Source: Bryum argenteum (lineage: Eukaryota; Streptophyta; Bryopsida; Bryales; Bryaceae). Taken from it: a stretch of 64,000 bases of DNA. Position 1 is the stretch's first letter; every line of letters begins with the position of its first letter. Below, piece by piece: positions 59,196-64,000 of the stretch. The position numbers were made by a program, and so were the translations under genes. The notes beneath the pieces were generated by a model. The model had not been told where the DNA came from. It was given only the letters and a program-made list of their open reading frames with translations, and did not search any database. The stretch spans positions 23,929,001 through 23,993,000 of the forward strand of contig CM073321.1 of the NCBI GenBank assembly GCA_037043015.1, given 5' to 3'.

Positions 59196-59729
59196 TCTCG
59201 ATCACCGATGCAGCCGGCTGGATGTCCTATCACGCCGGGGAAGAACCTCAGCGCCTCTACCGCGAGTTCCGGCTCCCGTGGTGACTCTGTCCATGTCGAC
59301 CATTCGGTTGCCCGGGAAACCGATGCTTCGGCGGAACGGGACCTGGCTCCGCGTGATGCGGGAGGAGCATCGATGGAAGTGGACTTGCGGGATGAGCCTG
59401 TTGACGAGGTTATCACTGTCCACGTGAACTTGCAGTCCAGGAGCACTCGATCTTCCGGCCTTCACAAAGGGAAGCGTGCGGTCTCGCGGTCCTCAGCCGG
59501 CCGTTTAGCTGTCGGCTGCCAGCCGACATCTTCGGCACATGCAGCAGGAAGTGGTGGCCGCTCGCAAGCCCGCAAGCGCATTGTCGATTCAAACCCCAAT
59601 CCTGAGTTCTTCCCGCCCAATGCGGCTGCGCTGGACTCGCCGAACGAGGAGTTGTCTCCTATTCGATGTGCACAGGCTTCTCTAAAGCGGACCCGGCAAA
59701 CTGGAGGTTTGTTCCAGACGTCGGTGTAG
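59196..59729 (+). CDS. Low-complexity tail of element P ParB-like gene (or separate exon)
   Basis: An open frame in a different phase directly follows the stop at 59195. It is S/R/D-rich, with basic patches (KGKRAVSRSSAGR, RSQARKRIVDSNPN) that look like nuclear-targeting signals. The Q gene ends in a comparable acidic/basic tail, so this is probably the same C terminus after a frame change near 59190. P-palindrome-derived sequence lies inside the coding region at 59058, 59158 and 59508. Confidence 0.4.
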   Translation, partial: SRSPMQPAGCPITPGKNLSASTASSGSRGDSVHVDHSVARETDASAERDLAPRDAGGASMEVDLRDEPVDEVITVHVNLQSRSTRSSGLHKGKRAVSRSSAGRLAVGCQPTSSAHAAGSGGRSQARKRIVDSNPNPEFFPPNAAALDSPNEELSPIRCAQASLKRTRQTGGLFQTSV

Positions 59730-59812
59730 ATTTAGCTATTTATCCATATCTTCAGTACATTAGAATTAGCCGCAGTCTCCCGAGCAATGCGCTTTGTCTG
59801 AGAAGTTCAGAT

Positions 59813-59955
59813 TGTATCAGCCGCCAGCCGACACCTATAGTTCGTCGGTTGTCTACCGATACAGTTACTGAAATTCTCATTTTGCGTACTGCTTGGTGTA
59901 CATATATCTGGTTTTCCTTTCTGTTCATATAATGTATCGGCCGCCGGCCGACATG
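59813..59955. repeat. P-type palindromes upstream of the HAD gene
   Basis: Copies at about 59813, 59835 (diverged, TCGGTTGTCTACCGATA) and 59933 lie in the non-coding gap between the ParB-like tail and the HAD exon. Confidence 0.85.
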
Positions 59956-60014
59956 TCTTTGTCCACCTAGTTTTACTCTCTACGTTCTGATGTTGTTATT
60001 TGAATTTCTTATTA

Positions 60015-60594
60015 TCGCATTGCGGAGCACTATGGATCTGCGGGGACCTCTCCGCAGCGGTCTGCTCCCCTCGCGTCTGTTTCATCTGTACCTCCCATAC
60101 CTAAGGTACCTTGGAAATACTTTCTTCTTTTCGACATCAATGGGACCATTATGCACTTTCGTCCTCAGAAGATCATTCAGCAGAACGTTCTAATGGCCGA
60201 GGCTCGGATTGGGCCGGGTCTCAAGGAGCTTCTTGCTTGGTGTTTGGATAACAACTTTGAGGTGGTCTTTTGGTCCTCCGTTCAGGAGAAAAACCTGAAA
60301 TCTCGTCTCGAGTATATCCGGGACAGGGTTCCTACTTTCCCGGATCCCACTTTTGCTTATGGGCAATCCAAGTGCTTGATAAGTGCTTTCCAGGACCCTC
60401 AGAGGCCAGGTGTTCCTGTCTTTCTCAAGTGCATAAGGCACCTTCTTTCGTGTTGCCCTGAGTTAGTTGCGCGTGGAGCCATTGAGGAGAATATGCTTCT
60501 CATTAATGACTCCCCGTACAAAAACGTCCTCAATAATCCTTACAGCGCTTTTCACCCTGAAACGTTGGCAGTGACGATTGCGGCTCTAAGATAA
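60015..60594 (+). pseudogene. Element P FCP1/NIF-like HAD protein, truncated
   Basis: An open frame from about 60015 reads through KYFLLFDINGTIMHF (HAD motif I, again D-x-N-G), LKELLAWCLDNNFEVVFWSS (motif II region) and MLLINDSPYKNVL (motifs III/IV). The family's C-terminal cap-side segment and the basic last exon present in Q (to 43111) are missing; the frame stops at 60594 and unrelated DUF7869-type sequence begins by 60760. So the gene is cut off on its right. The start codon is not visible in this exon. Phosphatase activity is doubtful because the second catalytic aspartate is N in both copies. Confidence 0.7.
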
Positions 60595-60711
60595 ACACGC
60601 AAGTCCGGGTTGATGTTGCTTTACTGTAAGTGAATGTTACTACTGACATTCTTCGAGCTACTCTACATGACCACAACATTTCTTTGCGCCCCTCTTGAGA
60701 TATTTGTGGCG

Positions 60712-60739
60712 GTAATGACAAAATCAATTACCGCCCTTT
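60712..60739. other. Hairpin at the junction between HAD and DUF7869 sequence
   Basis: GGCGGTAAT and ATTACCGCC form a perfect 9-bp stem around a 10-nt loop, in the 160-bp unassigned junction between the truncated HAD gene and the next DUF7869 copy. Confidence 0.6.
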
Positions 60740-60759
60740 CATTTCTTGTAATAGTGCGG

Positions 60760-63311
60760 ATGCGCGCCTAGATCCTCATCTTCCTATTCTAGATCCGCCC
60801 CTAGAGAGGAATAAGTACTGCGAGCTATTGAATGAGGATTTCTCCTTGTTCGGGAAGGCAGTCATTCAAGTTTGTCTTCCAGATAAAGTTTGCGATGAGA
60901 ACCTTCTCAGCAATACATATGTTGGAGTAAAGTTTGTTTCTATGCACAAATCGTTGCAGTCGACGACAATGAAGTGGCCACTTTCACTAAGTCGACTTGA
61001 AGATGGTGAACTCCTCTCTCATATTGTGATATCTGCTCTGGAGCCGCTCTGAACACCAGTTTTGACTATTCCGAGCTGCAAGTTGTCCCTCAAATCTCTA
61101 TAAGTCTTTTCAAAGGAGAATCTTATCCTAAGATCAACGTACTGAATCCAAGCTCAAAATTAAGACCTTGGATGATGGGAATCGGAAGGTTGCTTTCCAA
61201 AGTTGCTACAAGAGTAGGTGTTGTCGAACATTTCCATGAGAATCTACGCAAATCCTTCGTTGCAAGTTCTACGCTTAGTTCTTTGAGATGAAAAGAAAGA
61301 CCGCGTATGCTGTGGAAATTCAAATTTGTATTCTTGCCGGAGGCGATAGGAAATGTATTACCTTTGAAAGTGTTGAGGTCTACATAAACGCGTGGTATAT
61401 CATTCATGGTGTCTCCAACTTTGCTTAACACGTTAACAAGGCTGCAACTATGGGTGGATTTGGTAGCGGTTCGCATGGTAATTCAGGAGCGCTTTGCCCT
61501 TGGCAGCATACCATTCAAGCCAGATAAACGCTGCAAAAGATTATTAACGAAGATGCCGACCAGATGCCGAACGAGTTCAGGCTTGTAGGAAATAAGCGAG
61601 CCGACGACCTGAAGGTTGTTCCATCTGCTAGCAGTTGGGACCACATGCACGAGCAAGTAAATCAAGTAAGTTGTTATCTCTCTCCTTTGTTATAACCTAT
61701 GTGTTGGCCGCTAGCCGATTCACTTATAATACGATCAGAAGTTGTTATCTGTATGCAAGTTTACTGTCCTAGTGGCTTCCAGCAGTCTTCTTGAGTATGG
61801 CATATTGTCCCCTCATGTGTCAATTGTCCGGCTACCAAGTACCGACCAATATGTTTATTTCATTATTGTCATAGACTCTTTATTCTTGTTGGTCGTCAAC
61901 GGATAGAATACGTCCATTAGGATGTTGACCTCCTCCTTTTTATTCACCTTTCACGTTAATCTTAAGTGCTTCCATAAGCCTGTCTCCCAGTCGACCATCT
62001 GTCAGCTTCGGAAGAACCATTTAAAAAATGTGGAGGTTAAAGCTGTTGGAAGGAGCTTCTCAAAGTGCATTGAGTGCAGTTTCCTTATAGAGTGCATCTC
62101 CAAATACCAAAGGGGATGTGATGAGTGACAGACATTCGTCAATGACTAGAACCGCCATCTTAATTACCAACGTGTCTGCCGCCATATTTATAGTGGTTGG
62201 AGTTCTCAGTCCTATCAGAATCTGTTAGAGTTTTTTTGCATAATCTTTGACAAGATAGATACAAAGAAAACTGCCATTCTGAGAATCCAAAGGATTACAA
62301 AGACCACTGCTGACCGCGGACAAATTCCCATTACTGTTACTGGCATGTTGACTCATGGCCACAGTAATGGTGCTTACGCGCACTACTCTAGTGCACTCTA
62401 GCCGGGAGATTCCAATTTCTCAATCTCTTCCTTCTATTGTGTATTGCGAGCGCTGGAGAAGCCACTAATATGTGAATCTCGAGAGCTATTTTCTACACCT
62501 CCACATATCAGCTTCTTCTAGGCTTTGCTACAAGGCAAGTCTAGGTGTTTTGCTTCTATCCCTCCTGCTACCAGAACACAATTCAATCCTCCACATCAGG
62601 TCATCCACTCGTCCGTCTTCCTCAAAAAAATTTCTTACAGTTTGATAATTTAGCCAAGCACAACAAGAACAGATTTGTGATGGCTTTTTTTAACTTTGCA
62701 ATCGCTCGCCCATATTCATTGAAGTCAATGTTGATTGCTTGATTGTTGGTTACATCCGAGAGGATATTGATGCTTATTTAAGTTACCTTTCCAAACTTAT
62801 GAAGAGATAGAATAGTTACGTTGTAGCCAATCTCATGAAGGCTTTTATGGACTCCCAGAAGACTGTTGCGTTTATTACTGAATTCCTTCAAGGGGTGGCA
62901 AATTTTAAATCTTATCTCAAAGACTTCCACCATGACGGTGTCAACAAGATTGTTGGACTCGCGGATATGCATCTTTTCAAATTTTTGGTCAAGGAGGATG
63001 GTGTCGATCATGGTTGGCTTGCCATGAGGTACAAGAAGAAATTGACTATTTCATCATTGCTTCCATCTGGTCCCCTAGTGAAAATCTGGATTCTAACAAC
63101 CTTAGAAGACTTCGAATTTGAGTTGGAGACCCTTCTCTTGTTCCTTTTGAGCCATTATGGGACGTTACGGAGGTTAACCCCAAGAAGTTGAACTTTGTGA
63201 AGGAGCACAACCATGCCTTAGAATGCAATTACGAATAGGGTTTCATCAAAAATGGAATCTCCAAATTCATTGAGTTCTAGAAGACCAATATGGCGCGCAA
63301 TAGACGATACT
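60760..63311 (+). pseudogene. Third DUF7869-family gene copy, heavily decayed
   Basis: Segments match the element P gene in order: CELLNEDFSLFGKAVIQVC (60815-60880), YHSWCLQ/HGVS-type sequence near 61400, DENADQMPNEF-type near 61550, HLKNVEVKAVGRSFSKCIEC (about 62020), VTGMLTHGHSNGAYAHY (about 62335), a degraded DN block near 62640, GYIREDIDAYLSYLSK (about 62755, where the P copy has G-H-T-H-E-D-I-D), and FKSYLKDFHHDGVNKIVGL (about 62905), ending near FIKNGISKFIEF (63240). More than ten stops or frame changes are present. The left part of the gene (before 60760) is missing. One probable P palindrome remnant lies near 61702. The right end is cut at 63312. Confidence 0.75.
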
Positions 63312-64000
63312 AACCTCGTATTCGTTATATTGGGAAATATGCAGGATTTTGGGAGATTGAAAGGGATTTATGAGGCCTAAAAGCTGTACAATTGGCGCGT
63401 AAATTGTACAATTTAAATGACTTGATAACCAAAATATGATAGGGAGATGCTATAAACGTGAGTTTCGCACATGTATTGAATGCGAGGTGTTGTTGGAAAG
63501 TGCAAATCGACACAAAAGCCATAGTATAAGAGGGGAGTTTGAGAATATTATTGAAATCTCCGAACTTTATATATGATAAATTACTCAAAGAGTAATTAAT
63601 ACATAGTTTATTCATTGTATTCAAAAGTAATTCAGCTATCACTACCTAAGGCGTTCCACCATATGCGATGATACGAGACTTTATGAACGCACGTTGACGC
63701 TGACGTGTCCATCCGTAATCATTATCTTGCATCATAGGGCTATCCAGCAGTCGTTGCAACCGTCGTCTTCGATTATCCTCGATGCTTGATTTAGGAAGTG
63801 AGTGGCGGCGCGTTTCGGAAAGGCTCCTAGTCGCTTCTAACTTTGAAAAGATGGCCGAACCTGTTGGCTATTGGAAGGAGATTAACAAGGAGATAAATTC
63901 TTCATTATTACAGCTCTTGCATCTCTAGTTGAAGAATTTTGCCTCTATCCGACTAGTCTCTTGATCATGCTCGTGCTACCGCGGATGATGGATCTAAGTA
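63312..64000 (-). mobile_element. Element Q2: third giant element, terminal part only
   Basis: The sequence from 63312 starts AACCTCGTATTCGTTATATT and stays closely similar to the right end of element Q for about 55 bp. The preceding TACT (63308-63311) would be its 4-bp target duplication; the partner lies outside the window. It is in the opposite orientation to Q. A HAD last exon on the minus strand (63646-63880) confirms identity. Between 63400 and 63640 the sequence is AT-rich and non-coding. Confidence 0.8.
63646..63880 (-). CDS. Element Q2 HAD gene, last exon (partial)
   Basis: On the minus strand an open frame reads HSLPKSSIEDNRRRRLQRLL and ends RAFIKSRIIAYGGTP with a stop at 63646-63648. 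It matches the last exon of the element Q HAD gene (43111) residue by residue at most positions, which supports that exon as real coding. The upstream exon border is not clear. Confidence 0.7.

Larger units (their letters stand above)
21050..60600. mobile_element. Element P: giant DNA element, split by nested insertions
   Basis: I infer one element from four lines of evidence: (1) the DUF7869 gene at 43402-45858 continues at 26139 and below, exactly across element Q; (2) the palindrome family TATCGGC...GCCGATA occurs at 21.06-21.94, 43.7-46.2 and 53.9-59.9 kb but not in the insertions between; (3) gene content and order (DUF7869 minus, then ParB-like plus, then HAD plus) match element Q; (4) the pogo element has its own inverted ends, so the DNA on both sides was once contiguous. 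Net length without insertions is roughly 12 kb. Neither terminus is identified: the left edge abuts telomeric repeats and the right part of the HAD gene is missing. Confidence 0.6.

Noticed and set aside
60712-60739. Bacterial-type terminator
   Set aside because: The stem is perfect, but no T-run directly follows and the context is eukaryotic.

Overview
This is a eukaryotic, plant-like nuclear window made almost entirely of transposable elements nested inside one another; I recognise no ordinary host gene. Evidence for a streptophyte (land plant or charophyte alga): plant-type CCCTAAA telomeric repeats inside the window, Ty3 elements including a chromovirus, plant-style CACTA ends, spliced genes with GT-AG introns, and FCP1-like phosphatase domains with the D-x-N-G active-site motif seen in plant proteins. 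The mixture is reminiscent of Chara braunii, but that species guess is inference only.

Layout of 1-21 kb: a CACTA end and GC-rich repeats; a decayed minus-strand coding tract of unknown function, broken by a hAT-like MITE and a non-autonomous CACTA carrying a tRNA-derived SINE; an old minus-strand Ty3 pol with a solo LTR in its integrase region; a decayed MULE-type gene with a SWIM finger, split by another solo LTR; a decayed gene with a GNHR ParB-like motif; a near-perfect 1.9-kb inverted repeat; short tandem repeats; and about 220 bp of telomeric repeats.

Layout of 21-64 kb: this part can be read as one giant DNA element ('element P') torn apart by later insertions. P carries a DUF7869-family gene (minus), a ParB/Srx-like gene (plus) and a FCP1/NIF-like HAD gene (plus). 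Dozens of copies of an interrupted palindrome (TATCGGC, short spacer, GCCGATA) lie between these genes and in their introns. Into P went: a 2.4-kb unclassified insertion (23.0-25.4 kb); a second, related giant element ('element Q', 26144-43397, with terminal inverted repeats and a 4-bp target duplication AGAT), inserted in the DUF7869 exon; and a 7.65-kb pogo-type transposon (46184-53833). Q has the same three genes but its own 27-bp palindrome (arms CAGTTTAGCTCGA and its complement), at least 20 copies, the densest array lying between its divergent DUF7869 and ParB genes. Q's ParB exon is interrupted by a young chromovirus (31085-36737). A further decayed DUF7869 copy follows at 60.7-63.3 kb and is cut at 63312 by the end of a third element with Q-type terminal repeats and a Q-type HAD exon.

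The most interesting signal is this apparently undescribed element family: a DUF7869 protein (candidate transposase), a ParB-like protein (possibly fused to a degenerate methyltransferase-like region), a captured HAD phosphatase-like protein, and an element-specific palindrome spread through non-coding DNA. P palindromes are absent from every later insertion and Q palindromes are confined to Q, which supports the nesting model. The three-protein design and the pairing of protein subfamily with palindrome suggest a ParB/parS-like or self-recognition system; that function is inference.
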